This document shows positions 1-8,132 of a stretch of DNA of 64,000 nucleotides, piece after piece. The DNA lies in NCBI RefSeq assembly GCF_000235605.1, contig NC_016584.1, positions 4,873,151 through 4,937,150 of the forward strand, in the 5' to 3' direction. Within the stretch, counting starts at the first letter, position 1; the number at the start of each line of letters is the position of its first letter. The notes under the pieces are model-generated. The model was not told the origin of the DNA, searched no databases, and worked only from the letters and a program-made list of their open reading frames with translations. Both the position numbers and the translations under genes were made by a program. The DNA is from Desulfosporosinus orientis DSM 765 (GTDB taxonomy: Bacteria > Bacillota > Desulfitobacteriia > Desulfitobacteriales > Desulfitobacteriaceae).

Positions 1-863
1 TTGGCCATGATGGGACCGCCGGGTATATCCCGCACTGCCTGTTTTATGATCTTAATGCTTTCTACAATCTCATCTAAACGCAGGATAGTCCGATCATAAC
101 TATCGCAGCCTGTCCGCACCGGAACCTTGAAGTCAAAGCGGTCATAAATGCCGTAGGGCTCCGCTTTGCGAACATCATAGTCCACTCCCGATGCTCTCAG
201 AACCGGACCGGTTACCGACAGGTTTTCCGCCATTTCCTTGGTTAGAATCCCAACATTCTTCAACCGTCCCAGGGCAATTTCATTGCCAAAAAAGATGCCG
301 TAGTATTCTTCGATCATCTCCGGGGAGTCATCCAGGAAGGATTGCAGGGCAGGCCAAAATTCTTCCGGAGGCTCTGCCGAAATTCCGCCGATGCGCATGA
401 TGTTGACTGTCAAACGGCTTCCCGCCGTCATTTCATACATATCACAAATACGTTCCCGGTCGCGGAAAGCATAGGACCAGGCTGTCCAGCCTGCCAAATC
501 CAGTGCCGTACTGGCAATCATAACCTGATGACTGGCGATTCGGGCCAGTTCCGCGAAAATAACCCGCAAGTATTCCCCTCGCTCGGGAATCTCTACGCCC
601 ATCAGCTTTTCAACAGTTTGCACATAAGCCAAATTATTATGCGGGGAGGCCAAATAATCCAAGCGGTCAGTGTAAGGTATGAACTGAGTATAGGTGCGGC
701 TTTCGGCCAGTTTCTCCATACCCCGGTGCAAATAACCCAGCTTAGGATCAATATGAGTAACAGTTTCTCCCTCTAAATGGACCACCATGCGAAACAGACC
801 ATGCATACTGGGGTGCTGGGGGCCCATATTTAATACGAGTTCTTCGGTTTTTCCTATGGACAT
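1..863 (-). CDS. nuoD: NADH-quinone oxidoreductase subunit D (NuoD), 3' part beyond the window
   Basis: The 49-kDa subunit of complex I, which with NuoB forms the quinone-binding cavity of the peripheral arm. I translated it by hand from the ATG at 863; about 287 codons are visible and the frame stays open to position 1. The N-terminus carries the family signature GPQHPSMHG near residue 14, followed by [10 protein letters not shown] and later an RIGG segment. It starts 11 bases after the nuoC stop, so it is the fourth gene of nuoABCD. The C-terminal third is missing, so the end of the subunit cannot be checked. Confidence 0.93.
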   Translation of the reverse strand, partial: MSIGKTEELVLNMGPQHPSMHGLFRMVVHLEGETVTHIDPKLGYLHRGMEKLAESRTYTQFIPYTDRLDYLASPHNNLAYVQTVEKLMGVEIPERGEYLRVIFAELARIASHQVMIASTALDLAGWTAWSYAFRDRERICDMYEMTAGSRLTVNIMRIGGISAEPPEEFWPALQSFLDDSPEMIEEYYGIFFGNEIALGRLKNVGILTKEMAENLSVTGPVLRASGVDYDVRKAEPYGIYDRFDFKVPVRTGCDSYDRTILRLDEIVESIKIIKQAVRDIPGGPIMA

Positions 864-874
864 GCTATTACCCC

Positions 875-1363
875 CTATTCCCCTTCTTTTCGTACACGCA
901 TGACATTACGAACTTCAATGGGTTCCGTAACGTAGTCTTTGCGCAATGGGTATCCTTCAAAATCATCCCACATATAAATGCGTTTGAGATTAGGATGCCC
1001 TTTGAATTTAATACCAAACATATCGTAAGCTTCTCGTTCCAGATAATTGGCCCCTTCCCAGATACGGGTCGCGGAATCGATAACAGGATTATCACGGTCC
1101 ACACTGGCTTTAATTCTCAAGAGCTGGGGGCCATGAAGACTTGACAGCTGATAGACAACTTCAAAATGATCTCCGCAGTCCAGACCGCATAAATCGTGTA
1201 GAAAATCACATGGTACATCGGGAAAGCTTTTAGCTCCCGATAATACTTCACTGATATAAGGAGCTTGAACTTTCAAGACGAGAACCCCTAGAATCTCTTC
1301 AACGCTGCCGTTAACTCGTGCTGCCAGTTCATCTACATGCCGGCTTAAAATATTATTTTCCAT
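875..1363 (-). CDS. nuoC: NADH-quinone oxidoreductase subunit C (NuoC)
   Basis: The 30-kDa subunit of complex I in the peripheral arm. The 162-residue protein has the family signature [20 protein letters not shown] at about residues 108-127 and [10 protein letters not shown] at 135-144. It stands alone, not fused to NuoD as in some proteobacteria. The start overlaps the nuoB stop by 11 bases, which suggests translational coupling. The short N-terminal domain ahead of the signature is normal for clostridial NuoC. Confidence 0.93.
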   Translation of the reverse strand: MENNILSRHVDELAARVNGSVEEILGVLVLKVQAPYISEVLSGAKSFPDVPCDFLHDLCGLDCGDHFEVVYQLSSLHGPQLLRIKASVDRDNPVIDSATRIWEGANYLEREAYDMFGIKFKGHPNLKRIYMWDDFEGYPLRKDYVTEPIEVRNVMRVRKEGE

Positions 1364-1874
1364 GTCTCATTAACCTCACCTTAGCGGGATTTGAAACTTT
1401 AAATTGAAGTTGCAAAAGCCCATAAATTAAGGATTCTGGCCTAGGAGGGCACCCGGGAATATAAACATCGACAGGCAAGAATTTATCGACACCCGCAAGC
1501 ATGGAGTAGGAATCGACAAAAGGCCCACCTGCATTTGCACAGCTTCCCATGGCAATTACCCATTTTGGCTCAGGCATTTGGTCGTAAATTCTTCTTAATA
1601 AAGGAGCCATTTTGCGAGTACAAGTACCCGCCACGATCATGACATCAGCTTGTCGAGGTGAAGCACGGAAAACCTCATACCCAAAGCGGGAAATATCATA
1701 GCGAGGTCCGCCGGTAGCCATCATCTCAATTGCACAGCAAGCCAAGCCTAAAGTTACCGGCCAAAAGGAATGTCCTCTCGCCCAGTTTAAGGCTTTATCA
1801 ATTGTTGTCACCAAAACATTTTTTTCCATCAACGCTTCTTCTTCGCGAAGACGTTTTTCTGAGGCTACATCCAC
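1353..1874 (-). CDS. nuoB: NADH-quinone oxidoreductase subunit B (NuoB), GTG start
   Basis: The PSST subunit, which holds iron-sulfur cluster N2, the last electron carrier before quinone. With the GTG start chosen here it is 173 residues, and the expected cluster ligands are the adjacent Cys46-Cys47 ([10 protein letters not shown]), Cys112 (GSCANAGG) and Cys142 (GCPPRPE). The frame is open 111 bases further upstream, but those codons would overlap most of the end of nuoA. The GTG at 1874 follows a GGAAGGTG site at good spacing and overlaps the nuoA stop by 10 bases, so it is preferred. An ATG at 1829 is a weaker alternative. Confidence 0.92.
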   Translation of the reverse strand: MDVASEKRLREEEALMEKNVLVTTIDKALNWARGHSFWPVTLGLACCAIEMMATGGPRYDISRFGYEVFRASPRQADVMIVAGTCTRKMAPLLRRIYDQMPEPKWVIAMGSCANAGGPFVDSYSMLAGVDKFLPVDVYIPGCPPRPESLIYGLLQLQFKVSNPAKVRLMRHGK

Positions 1875-2224
1875 TCTAGAGCACCTTCCTTCCAAGCATA
1901 CCAGAAACCAACTAAGAGAATGATGATGAAGATGAACATTTCCACGAAGGCAAATGTTCCTAGTTTTTGGAATGTTAAGGCCCAAGGATATAAGAAGATT
2001 GTTTCTACATCAAATGCAGCAAAAACTAAAGCATACATAAAATAATTGCTCTTAAATCCGAGCCATGTTCTTCCGATGGTCTCGTTACCACATTCATAAG
2101 TTGTCAATTTTTCTCTATGCGGTTTATTAGGTGCCAGCAATTTGGGCACAATCATCATAATAATTGATACCGCCATTGCCCCTACCAGAAACACGCCGAC
2201 TGCAGCAAAATTATTATCCAGCAT
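1865..2224 (-). CDS. nuoA: NADH-quinone oxidoreductase subunit A (NuoA)
   Basis: A small membrane subunit of complex I. The 119 residues contain three hydrophobic segments (about 8-28, 62-82, 90-109), the loop motif YECG at 43-46 and the conserved [12 protein letters not shown] at 71-82. An upstream GGGAGGT gives a clear ribosome binding site. It is the first gene of nuoABCD. The window does not show whether nuoEFG exist; many related Clostridia have an 11-subunit complex without that NADH module, so the electron donor cannot be stated. Confidence 0.93.
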   Translation of the reverse strand: MLDNNFAAVGVFLVGAMAVSIIMMIVPKLLAPNKPHREKLTTYECGNETIGRTWLGFKSNYFMYALVFAAFDVETIFLYPWALTFQKLGTFAFVEMFIFIIILLVGFWYAWKEGALEWM

Positions 2225-2284
2225 TTCGTTCGGTTACCTCCCTTCATTAGAATTTTCGATAGCATGCCTCTATTAGCTAAGGCT

Positions 2285-2313
2285 ATTTTGCCACAACCCT
2301 CCGGTCCGGTCAA
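2285..2313 (-). promoter_or_regulatory. Candidate sigma-A promoter for the nuo operon
   Basis: On the minus strand TTGACC (2308-2313) and CAAAAT (2285-2290) are 17 bases apart, about 60 bases upstream of nuoA. The -35 is good and the -10 is weak. It lies in the short gap after rnhB, where no terminator is evident, so read-through from rnhB is also possible. Confidence 0.4.
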
Positions 2314-2344
2314 TTTAATAGTGTTTTCATTACTTTCTCCCTTT

Positions 2345-3127
2345 TTAGCTAATAGATGGCTCTTGCTTCACCGGGGCAAAACTCTTACGGTGAAGCGGGC
2401 AGGGTCCTTTGCGCTTTAAAACCTGGATATGTTCATTGGTACCATACCCTTTGTTTTTGGAAAACGCATAGTCTGGATAAAGAGAATGAAGCTGAACCAT
2501 TAATCGATCCCGGGTCACCTTGGCTAAAATTGAGGCCGCCGCGATTGAGGCACTCAAGCGGTCTCCCCCTATGAGCGGAAGCTGCGGAAGTTGGACATCC
2601 GGGAGGTTAAGGGCATCAATCAATAAATAATGGGGCCGAATGGTCAATCCTTCGATGGAACGCTTCATAGCCAATTTCGTAGCCTGTAAAATATTTAAAG
2701 CGTCAATCTCAGCCGGTTCGGCACTGCCAATAGCATAGTCAATGGCTTGTTTTTGAATTTGGACAAAAAGTTTTTCACGCTTGCTTTCCGTCAGCAGCTT
2801 CGAATCATTAAGTCCCGGCAAATTAAATTTCGCAGGCAGTATGCAGGCCCCAGCCACCACCGGTCCGGCCAGAGGCCCCCGGCCGGCTTCGTCTACCCCT
2901 GCCAGCAAGAGATAACCTTGTTGCCATAATTTTTTTTCCTCAAGGAGCAACTGCTGAATACGGGCTTCTTCAACAGCTAGTGCCTGTTGGTGCTTAATCA
3001 GCTGTTCAGCCAGTTTGCGCACCCCCTGCCTGGGGTCGTTCTGGCAGGCACATATCATACGGGGGGAAGGATCTTTATAGAGTGCTTCTTGAACTTCTCG
3101 TATATTCATTTGGGATAACGGTTCCAC
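2345..3127 (-). CDS. rnhB: Ribonuclease HII
   Basis: Cleaves RNA in RNA:DNA hybrids and at single ribonucleotides in DNA. The 260-residue protein has the catalytic carboxylates in order: Asp79 and Glu80 in DEAGRGPLAGPV, Asp171 in LLIDALN and Asp189 in GGDRLSASIAAASILAKVTRD. About 70 residues precede the catalytic domain and include a glutamine/glutamate-rich, probably coiled segment; a similar extension occurs in Bacillus RnhB. It follows rbgA at about 110 bases, the rbgA-rnhB pairing common in Firmicutes. Confidence 0.94.
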   Translation of the reverse strand: MEPLSQMNIREVQEALYKDPSPRMICACQNDPRQGVRKLAEQLIKHQQALAVEEARIQQLLLEEKKLWQQGYLLLAGVDEAGRGPLAGPVVAGACILPAKFNLPGLNDSKLLTESKREKLFVQIQKQAIDYAIGSAEPAEIDALNILQATKLAMKRSIEGLTIRPHYLLIDALNLPDVQLPQLPLIGGDRLSASIAAASILAKVTRDRLMVQLHSLYPDYAFSKNKGYGTNEHIQVLKRKGPCPLHRKSFAPVKQEPSIS

Positions 3128-3236
3128 ACTTTTCTCCTCTTCTTTCCCTTAAAGTTGAAGTTCGACATACAAAGACAATTCCCTTTATTTAGGTATCAGT
3201 CTTAAATATACACAAAACAATCTGAATGTTTGGAAA

Positions 3237-4070
3237 TTACTGTTTACTTATAAAATCCATGGTAACCGGCCCAAGTTGTCCCGTCCGCAGCTCCTTAAGA
3301 AAAATACGGGCAGCTTTCAAGGTATCCACCCGGCCTCCGTGAATCAAGCAGCCCCTTTTGCGTCCCAGGCTCTCCAGGGTAACTTCTGAATCCTCTGCCT
3401 TATAGCGAGATAAGGAATTTGGCGAGTTCAGATTCAGCCACTCAAGGACCCAAGCCGCCAGCTCTTCCAAATCAAACACATCATCTTTAACGGCTCCTAA
3501 GGCCGCAAGTTTGCGCCCCACATCCAGATCATCAAATTTCGGCCATAACATTCCCGGTGTATCTAACAGTTCCACCCGTTCATGAATTCTCACCCACTGA
3601 TTTCCCCGGGTCACACCAGGCTTATTAGCCACTTTAACTTGAGCTCCCCCAGTCAATTGATTAATTAAGGATGACTTCCCGATATTAGGTATGCCCACAA
3701 TCATAGCTTTTATCAGCTGGGGACGGATGCCTTTGGCAGCCTGTTTCGCTTGTTTTGCCCTAACCATTTGTTCAAGTTCCGGCACAATTTGTTTAATGCC
3801 CATACCTTTGGTGGCACTGACAGCAAAAACCGGACTGGATTCTTTTAAGTGAGTGAGCCATTTTGACGTCTCATTAGGGGCAGCCAAATCCGCTTTGTTC
3901 AGCAATAATAACCTGGTTTTATTGCCGAGGAGTTTATGTAGCATGGGATTTCGGCTGCTGGCCGGTATCCGAGCGTCGGCAAGTTCTAAAACAACATCTA
4001 CCCATTTCAGCTGCTCCTCTAAAAGACGTCTCGTTTTTGCCATATGTCCTGGAAACCATTGAATACTCAT
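3237..4070 (-). CDS. rbgA: Ribosome biogenesis GTPase RbgA (YlqF)
   Basis: A circularly permuted GTPase needed for late assembly of the 50S subunit. The order of GTPase motifs is permuted as expected: G4 NKAD at 58-61, G5 SA at 85-86, then G1 GIPNIGKS at 126-133, G2 Thr154 and G3 DTPG at 170-173. The C-terminal 100 residues match the RNA-binding helical domain of the family. Length 277 is typical. It lies between lepB and rnhB, as in Bacillus. Confidence 0.95.
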   Translation of the reverse strand: MSIQWFPGHMAKTRRLLEEQLKWVDVVLELADARIPASSRNPMLHKLLGNKTRLLLLNKADLAAPNETSKWLTHLKESSPVFAVSATKGMGIKQIVPELEQMVRAKQAKQAAKGIRPQLIKAMIVGIPNIGKSSLINQLTGGAQVKVANKPGVTRGNQWVRIHERVELLDTPGMLWPKFDDLDVGRKLAALGAVKDDVFDLEELAAWVLEWLNLNSPNSLSRYKAEDSEVTLESLGRKRGCLIHGGRVDTLKAARIFLKELRTGQLGPVTMDFISKQ

Positions 4071-4110
4071 GAATACCTCTCTTTATTCTTCTGAAACTAA
4101 CTCCGGCTGA

Positions 4111-4635
4111 TCAGCTGGTTTTGGAGATAAACCTAAAACGCTGAAAGGGATAATATACCAACCAAGCTTTTCCTAAGAGATAATCTTTGGGCAGAAGTCC
4201 CCATTCTCTTGAGTCTTCACTTTCCCGGCGGTTATCTCCCAACACAAAGACCTTACCCGCAGGAACCACCTCCGGTCCGTAAGGAGGATAATCCCCCTTT
4301 TTAACATAGGGTTCCTGAATCGGACTTTCATTAACAAAGACTTTATTGTCTTTAAGCTCTACCTTTTCTCCCTCAACAGCAATGACTCGTTTTACGAAGG
4401 TTCGTTTGATATCTTTGGGAAAGGCAAAGACCACCACATCCCCCCGATTAGGGGACCAAAGGCGGTAGGAAAGCCGATTGACAAGAATGTGATCTCCCGG
4501 AGCCAAACCTGGTTCCATGGATGATGAGGGAATCAAATAGGGCTGTAATACTACCCATCTCAAAACTGCCCCCGCCAAGATAACTATCCCAACAATTCCT
4601 ATCAGCCATTTTCTCTTTGATCTCTTATTTTCCAT
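4111..4635 (-). CDS. lepB: Signal peptidase I
   Basis: Membrane-bound serine protease that removes signal peptides from secreted proteins. From the ATG at 4635 it has 174 residues: a basic N-terminus, one membrane segment (about 10-30), catalytic Ser39 in PSSSMEP, general-base Lys82 in FVKRVIAVEG and the conserved GDNRRESEDSREWG at 133-146. The frame extends to 4698, but the GGGGAG site precedes only the 4635 ATG. It is separated from rplS by a terminator, so it probably has its own promoter. Confidence 0.93.
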   Translation of the reverse strand: MENKRSKRKWLIGIVGIVILAGAVLRWVVLQPYLIPSSSMEPGLAPGDHILVNRLSYRLWSPNRGDVVVFAFPKDIKRTFVKRVIAVEGEKVELKDNKVFVNESPIQEPYVKKGDYPPYGPEVVPAGKVFVLGDNRRESEDSREWGLLPKDYLLGKAWLVYYPFQRFRFISKTS

Positions 4636-4740
4636 TCTAACGCTCCCCTCTTGAACTACTCTTTTAGTATGAACAAGAATTTTCGGAGCATACATCATTA
4701 ATTTATTAAAATCATAAAGTTGCTTTAATACCTATTTTGT

Positions 4741-4776
4741 AAAAAAAAAGAGCCAGATTGCTCCAGCTCTTTTTTT
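4741..4776 (-). terminator. Rho-independent terminator after rplS
   Basis: Immediately after the rplS stop, on the minus strand, AGAGC and GCTCT arms enclose a 12-base loop and are followed by a run of nine T. This would end the ylxM-ffh-rpsP-trmD-rplS transcript. Confidence 0.8.
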
Positions 4777-5124
4777 CTAGTCGATACGACGCTCGCGGAT
4801 ACGAGCCGCCTTACCTGAAAGTCCGCGTAAATAGAATAATTTAGCTCGACGTACAACACCTCGGCGAGCCACCTCAATTTTCTCCAAGCGTGGTGAATGT
4901 AAAGGGAATGTACGTTCTACCCCGACTCCAGCGAAGACACGTCGAACAGTAAAGGTTTCGCGGATGCCGCCGCCTTTCTTGGCAATGACAAGTCCTTCAA
5001 AAACCTGGATACGTTCACGAGTTCCCTCAACGATGCGCACATGTACACGTACTGTATCACCCGGCCGGAAGTTAGGAAGATCCTTTTTCATTTGTTCTTC
5101 TTCAATCATGCGAATATAATCCAT
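4777..5124 (-). CDS. rplS: 50S ribosomal protein L19
   Basis: Ribosomal protein at the 30S-50S interface. The 115-residue sequence has the L19 core [16 protein letters not shown] followed by [14 protein letters not shown] and the C-terminal [15 protein letters not shown]. It is the last gene of the ribosomal/tRNA-methylase cluster. The 223-base gap upstream, before the RNA methylase gene, holds only a weak minus-strand hairpin (CTTGG/CCAAG at 5247-5262, then TTTTA), which might be a leader or partial terminator but is not convincing. Confidence 0.96.
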   Translation of the reverse strand: MDYIRMIEEEQMKKDLPNFRPGDTVRVHVRIVEGTRERIQVFEGLVIAKKGGGIRETFTVRRVFAGVGVERTFPLHSPRLEKIEVARRGVVRRAKLFYLRGLSGKAARIRERRID

Positions 5125-5347
5125 TAAAAATCCCCCCTTCCTTGGCTAGATGTTCATACACTGATTTCAGCGAGCGGACCATCTATTATCAGACCCTATA
5201 TATATTAGCACAACCACATTAGTTATGCAACAAATTCTTAGTAAAACTTGGCTGGCACCAAGCCTTTCAGGCGCAGGCGGCCGCCATAGTTGCACTTATG
5301 CTTCAGAAAGTATGCAACGAAAAGTTATACTTCTGATTAGTGCAAGA

Positions 5348-5905
5348 TTAATGACCCCGCAGGCGGTCCAGAATAATCGACACGGCGGAGCGCACGGATA
5401 AATGATTATACTCCGTTGGTCCATAGATGGGCTCTAAGATGCGGTCCATGGCTTCAACATCTTCCTTGAGAAGTCCCCAACCGGTTCCGAATAAAAGAAG
5501 TATAGGGGTTTCCGAAGTATCGATTTCTTCACGAAGCTGAGCATACGTAACCGTATTCTTATACTTGCGGGCATCCGTTGCCACTTTAACTGGAGCAGCT
5601 CCATGCTCGCCTTCAATATCAGCGTAAACTGCCTGCAAATTATTAGCGATTGTCACTCTGGAAAAGGCTTCCTGACGATCCGGATTATATTCTGCTCCAT
5701 ATCCTTCCTGCCAAAAACCCATAATCCGTTTAGCCAAATGACGCTGAGCTTCTGCGGGATGAACAACATAATATCGTTTGACACCATAAGTCGTACAGCA
5801 TCTGGCAATATCATGAAGATCCAGGTTGGTTATGGAAGTGGCGACGGTTTCCATATTCTTATTATACACCGGAGAATGAACCAGGGCTAAATAGATATCT
5901 GACAC
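5348..5905 (-). CDS. SPOUT-fold RNA methyltransferase of the COG4752 type (target unknown), GTG start
   Basis: A predicted SAM-dependent RNA methylase. The 185-residue sequence starts with SDIYLALVHSPVYNKN, has a C-terminal LLLFGTGWGL segment and YNHLSVRSAVSIILDRL, as in the family often found between trmD and rplS in Clostridia. No substrate is known to me. The frame is open to a TTG at 5932, but GGGAGGA sits seven bases ahead of the GTG at 5905, which is preferred. Its position between two translation genes suggests rRNA or tRNA as target; this is inference. Confidence 0.8.
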   Translation of the reverse strand: MSDIYLALVHSPVYNKNMETVATSITNLDLHDIARCCTTYGVKRYYVVHPAEAQRHLAKRIMGFWQEGYGAEYNPDRQEAFSRVTIANNLQAVYADIEGEHGAAPVKVATDARKYKNTVTYAQLREEIDTSETPILLLFGTGWGLLKEDVEAMDRILEPIYGPTEYNHLSVRSAVSIILDRLRGH

Positions 5906-5983
5906 AGATATTCCTCCCAACGCACTTCCCAAAGCCTGAGACCTCTTGGTTAGTGTTAACTCAATTCTAGGTAAGGTTAAATT

Positions 5984-6793
5984 CTAAGTAGGTTTCTGCG
6001 AAGATCGTCTCCGCCTCTTAGGCGGGGGGCAAAGATGTTTCCACTTATCCTGCCAGCGGGAGATTTCCTCATGCTCCAGACGCAGTTCTTCTAAAAGGGG
6101 ATAGTCATCTGCTTCAAAAAAGATGTTACTCACTAAATCCGGGCGTCTTAAGAAAGTCCGCCGCAGGGATTCTTTTCTTCGCCAACGCTTTATTTGAGCG
6201 TGATGTCCGGACAACAAAACTTCCGGCACCTTATGCCCCTCAAAATCCGCGGGGCGGGTATACTGAGGATATTCTAAAAGGCCTATGCTGTGAGAGTCCT
6301 CCTCTGCTGAAGCTTCTTCGCCAAGAACGCCGGGAATGAGACGAGCCACAGCATCTATCATAACCATTGCTGCCAATTCCCCGCCTGTCAAGACATAATC
6401 GCCAAGAGAAGCTTCCTCATCGGCTAAGTTCCGGATTCGCTCATCGAATCCTTCATAATGCCCGCAGATGAAAACCAGCTCTTCTTCCGCTGACCATTCT
6501 TTTGCCTTTTCCTGGCGGAAAACCTGCCCCTGGGGAGATATGAGAATAACCTTCCTCTTCCTTTGTGCAAGAGGCAAATCCCTCATAGCTGCGTAAATAG
6601 GTTCCGGCTTTAAAAGCATGCCGGCTCCCCCTCCATAGGGCACATCATCCACATTTTTGTGTTTACTAAGGGCGTAATCCCTGAAATTCACCAATTTGAC
6701 CTCTAGGTGGCCTGCTGCTTGGGCACGCTTGAGAATGCTCTCCTGCAGCGGTACAAACATCTCAGGGAATAGGGTTAAAACCGTAATTTTCAT
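5984..6793 (-). CDS. trmD: tRNA (guanine37-N1)-methyltransferase
   Basis: Methylates G37 next to the anticodon and so prevents +1 frameshifting. The knotted SPOUT domain is clear: [13 protein letters not shown] at the start, [11 protein letters not shown] at 49-59, the SAM-binding [10 protein letters not shown] at 111-120 and [11 protein letters not shown] at 131-141. The linker with the conserved acidic catalytic site (EEDSHS, 164-169) and the C-terminal [10 protein letters not shown] are also present. The basic tail ([14 protein letters not shown]) is longer than usual. It follows rimM by about 50 bases. Confidence 0.96.
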   Translation of the reverse strand: MKITVLTLFPEMFVPLQESILKRAQAAGHLEVKLVNFRDYALSKHKNVDDVPYGGGAGMLLKPEPIYAAMRDLPLAQRKRKVILISPQGQVFRQEKAKEWSAEEELVFICGHYEGFDERIRNLADEEASLGDYVLTGGELAAMVMIDAVARLIPGVLGEEASAEEDSHSIGLLEYPQYTRPADFEGHKVPEVLLSGHHAQIKRWRRKESLRRTFLRRPDLVSNIFFEADDYPLLEELRLEHEEISRWQDKWKHLCPPPKRRRRSSQKPT

Positions 6794-6846
6794 TGTAAGG
6801 ATCCTCTCCAGAAAGCTCGTCGTCCCACATGTCCTGAGCAGGTTGT

Positions 6847-7344
6847 CTAGTCCCGCAGCCCGGGGGGAAGTATCACATCCATGCGCCGGCCGGGAACATC
6901 CACATGCTTAACCACACTTTTAAGAGCGGGTATGCACAATTCCTCCCGGTCCCTTTTTACAACATAAACATCATTGGACCCGGTTTCTAATACTTGGGTC
7001 AGAGTTCCCAACAAGATACCTTTTTCATAAACCTGCATTCCTTCAAGTTCAAAATAATACCATCCTTCTGCCAGAGGAGGCACTTCCGAGCGGTCGATGC
7101 AAACCTCCCAGCCCCGATAGTTTTCTGCCTGATCAAGAGTGTGGATGCCTTCCACAGCAAGTAACACACAGTCCTTTTGCAGCCTGGCTTTCAGGACTTT
7201 AAAGTGTTGATTAGCCTTGCCGCGCCGCAATATAACTTCCTGCAGTTTCAGAAAGCGGCCAGGGTCGTCGGTCACAGGATAGACTCTCAGCTCCCCGCCA
7301 AGCCCATGGGGACGCAAAACTTCTCCAATCAATACTTCGTCCAT
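6847..7344 (-). CDS. rimM: Ribosome maturation factor RimM
   Basis: 16S rRNA processing factor that binds S19. The 165-residue protein has an N-terminal RimM barrel ([21 protein letters not shown]) and a C-terminal PRC-barrel ([12 protein letters not shown], then SNDVYVV and [12 protein letters not shown]). It lies between khpA and trmD, its standard place. A strong hairpin just upstream could limit its expression relative to khpA and rpsP. Confidence 0.95.
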   Translation of the reverse strand: MDEVLIGEVLRPHGLGGELRVYPVTDDPGRFLKLQEVILRRGKANQHFKVLKARLQKDCVLLAVEGIHTLDQAENYRGWEVCIDRSEVPPLAEGWYYFELEGMQVYEKGILLGTLTQVLETGSNDVYVVKRDREELCIPALKSVVKHVDVPGRRMDVILPPGLRD

Positions 7345-7371
7345 ATTCGCTGCCTCTTTTCCGGTAGATAT

Positions 7372-7412
7372 TTTTAAAACGTTGAGAAGGGCTAAGTGCC
7401 CTTCTCAACGTT
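7372..7412 (-). terminator. Perfect 15-bp hairpin between khpA and rimM, candidate terminator or processing site
   Basis: Arms AACGTTGAGAAGGGC (7378-7392) and GCCCTTCTCAACGTT (7398-7412) pair perfectly around a 5-base loop. On the minus strand the hairpin starts in the khpA stop codon and is followed by TTTTAAAAAT, a mixed tract rather than a clean T-run. It could terminate part of the transcripts inside the operon or serve as an RNA stability element. Confidence 0.6.
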
Positions 7413-7641
7413 ATTGATCAATGTCCATATGAACCCGGCGCCCATCCTTGACGGCTGCCGCTTTAACCAGCGTACGAATAGCATTAGCGATCTTACCTTG
7501 TTTGCCGATAACTTTACCCATATCTTCAGGAGCGACAGTCAGCTGCAGGTGAACGCTTTTTTCTGTCTCAGTCTGAACAACAAGAACCTGGTCTGTTTGA
7601 TCCACTAACGCTTTCGCGAGGATTTCTACAAGTTCCTTCAC
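7411..7641 (-). CDS. khpA: KH-domain RNA-binding protein KhpA (YlqC)
   Basis: Small KH-domain RNA-binding protein; in Firmicutes it pairs with KhpB and affects cell elongation and division. From the GTG at 7641 it is 76 residues, starting MKELVEILAKALVD. The nucleic-acid-gripping GxxG loop is GKQG at 46-49. A GTG nine bases upstream is in frame, but the GGGGGTGG site fits the inner GTG and matches the usual family start. It lies between rpsP and rimM. Confidence 0.92.
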   Translation of the reverse strand: MKELVEILAKALVDQTDQVLVVQTETEKSVHLQLTVAPEDMGKVIGKQGKIANAIRTLVKAAAVKDGRRVHMDIDQ

Positions 7642-7666
7642 AGGAACCACCCCCCAAACTCTACAC

Positions 7667-7933
7667 TTAGTTCTTGGACTCGTGGAATTTGGTCATGATA
7701 CCAGCTTGACTCAGCAAAGACTTGGCAGTACTTGAAGGCTGAGCACCTGTTGATAACCATTTCATAGCCTTTTCCTCGTCAATGTTTAGAACGACAGGGC
7801 TTTTAGTCGGGTCATAATAGCCGATTTGTTCAATGAAACGACCATCACGAGGAGCTCTTGAGTCAGCAACTACCATACGATAGAAAGGACTTTTTTTAGC
7901 ACCCATGCGGCACAGACGAATTTTTGCAGCCAT
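7667..7933 (-). CDS. rpsP: 30S ribosomal protein S16
   Basis: Small-subunit assembly protein. The true start is the ATG at 7933 ([14 protein letters not shown]), preceded by GGAGGTG; the open frame further upstream runs through a tandem heptamer repeat and is not coding. The 88 residues include the S16 core [26 protein letters not shown]. Second ribosomal gene of the ffh-rpsP-trmD-rplS cluster. Confidence 0.96.
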   Translation of the reverse strand: MAAKIRLCRMGAKKSPFYRMVVADSRAPRDGRFIEQIGYYDPTKSPVVLNIDEEKAMKWLSTGAQPSSTAKSLLSQAGIMTKFHESKN

Positions 7934-7950
7934 GTTTTTCACCTCCTCCA

Positions 7951-7984
7951 TTTGAGGTTCGAAGTTCGAAGTTCGAGGTTCGAA
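7951..7984. repeat. Tandem heptamer repeat, four GTTCGAA-type units
   Basis: Four contiguous 7-base units: GTTCGAA (7957-7963), GTTCGAA (7964-7970), GTTCGAG (7971-7977) and GTTCGAA (7978-7984), preceded by TTTGAG. The array lies in the ffh-rpsP gap just upstream of the rpsP ribosome binding site. A degenerate version occurs at 21046-21073. Function unknown. Confidence 0.85.
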
Positions 7985-8085
7985 TGTCATCCATTCAATA
8001 TCTCACATCGCCCATTTAGCCCCTAGATTAATTCAACTAGACTTTAAGACAGAGTCATTTAACTCGATTAAAGTAAGTTTATTAT

Positions 8086-8109
8086 ATAAACAACGCTATA
8101 AGATAGCGT
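8086..8109 (-). terminator. Weak hairpin after ffh
   Basis: ACGCTAT/ATAGCGT arms (8093-8099 and 8103-8109) with a 3-base loop, 24 bases after the ffh stop on the minus strand, followed by TTGTTTATAT. The T-tract is poor, so it may be partial or a stability element. The rest of the roughly 200-base gap between ffh and rpsP shows only the heptamer array. Confidence 0.35.
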
Positions 8110-8132
8110 GTGTCCATCATTTTCTTGCCGGC

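Noticed and set aside
342..776. 144-codon open frame on the plus strand
   Set aside because: It lies wholly antisense to nuoD, whose protein sequence is clearly conserved; no ribosome binding site or recognisable product.
1875..1985. N-terminal extension of nuoB (37 extra codons)
   Set aside because: It overlaps coding sequence of nuoA, adds residues unlike NuoB, and the GTG at 1874 has a good ribosome binding site.
5240..5345. Ribosomal protein L19 leader or terminator
   Set aside because: The only hairpin is 5-6 bp with a weak T-tract, and I could not match a known autoregulatory leader.
7951..7984. Possible CRISPR-like array
   Set aside because: Units are 7 bases with no spacers, and no cas genes are present.
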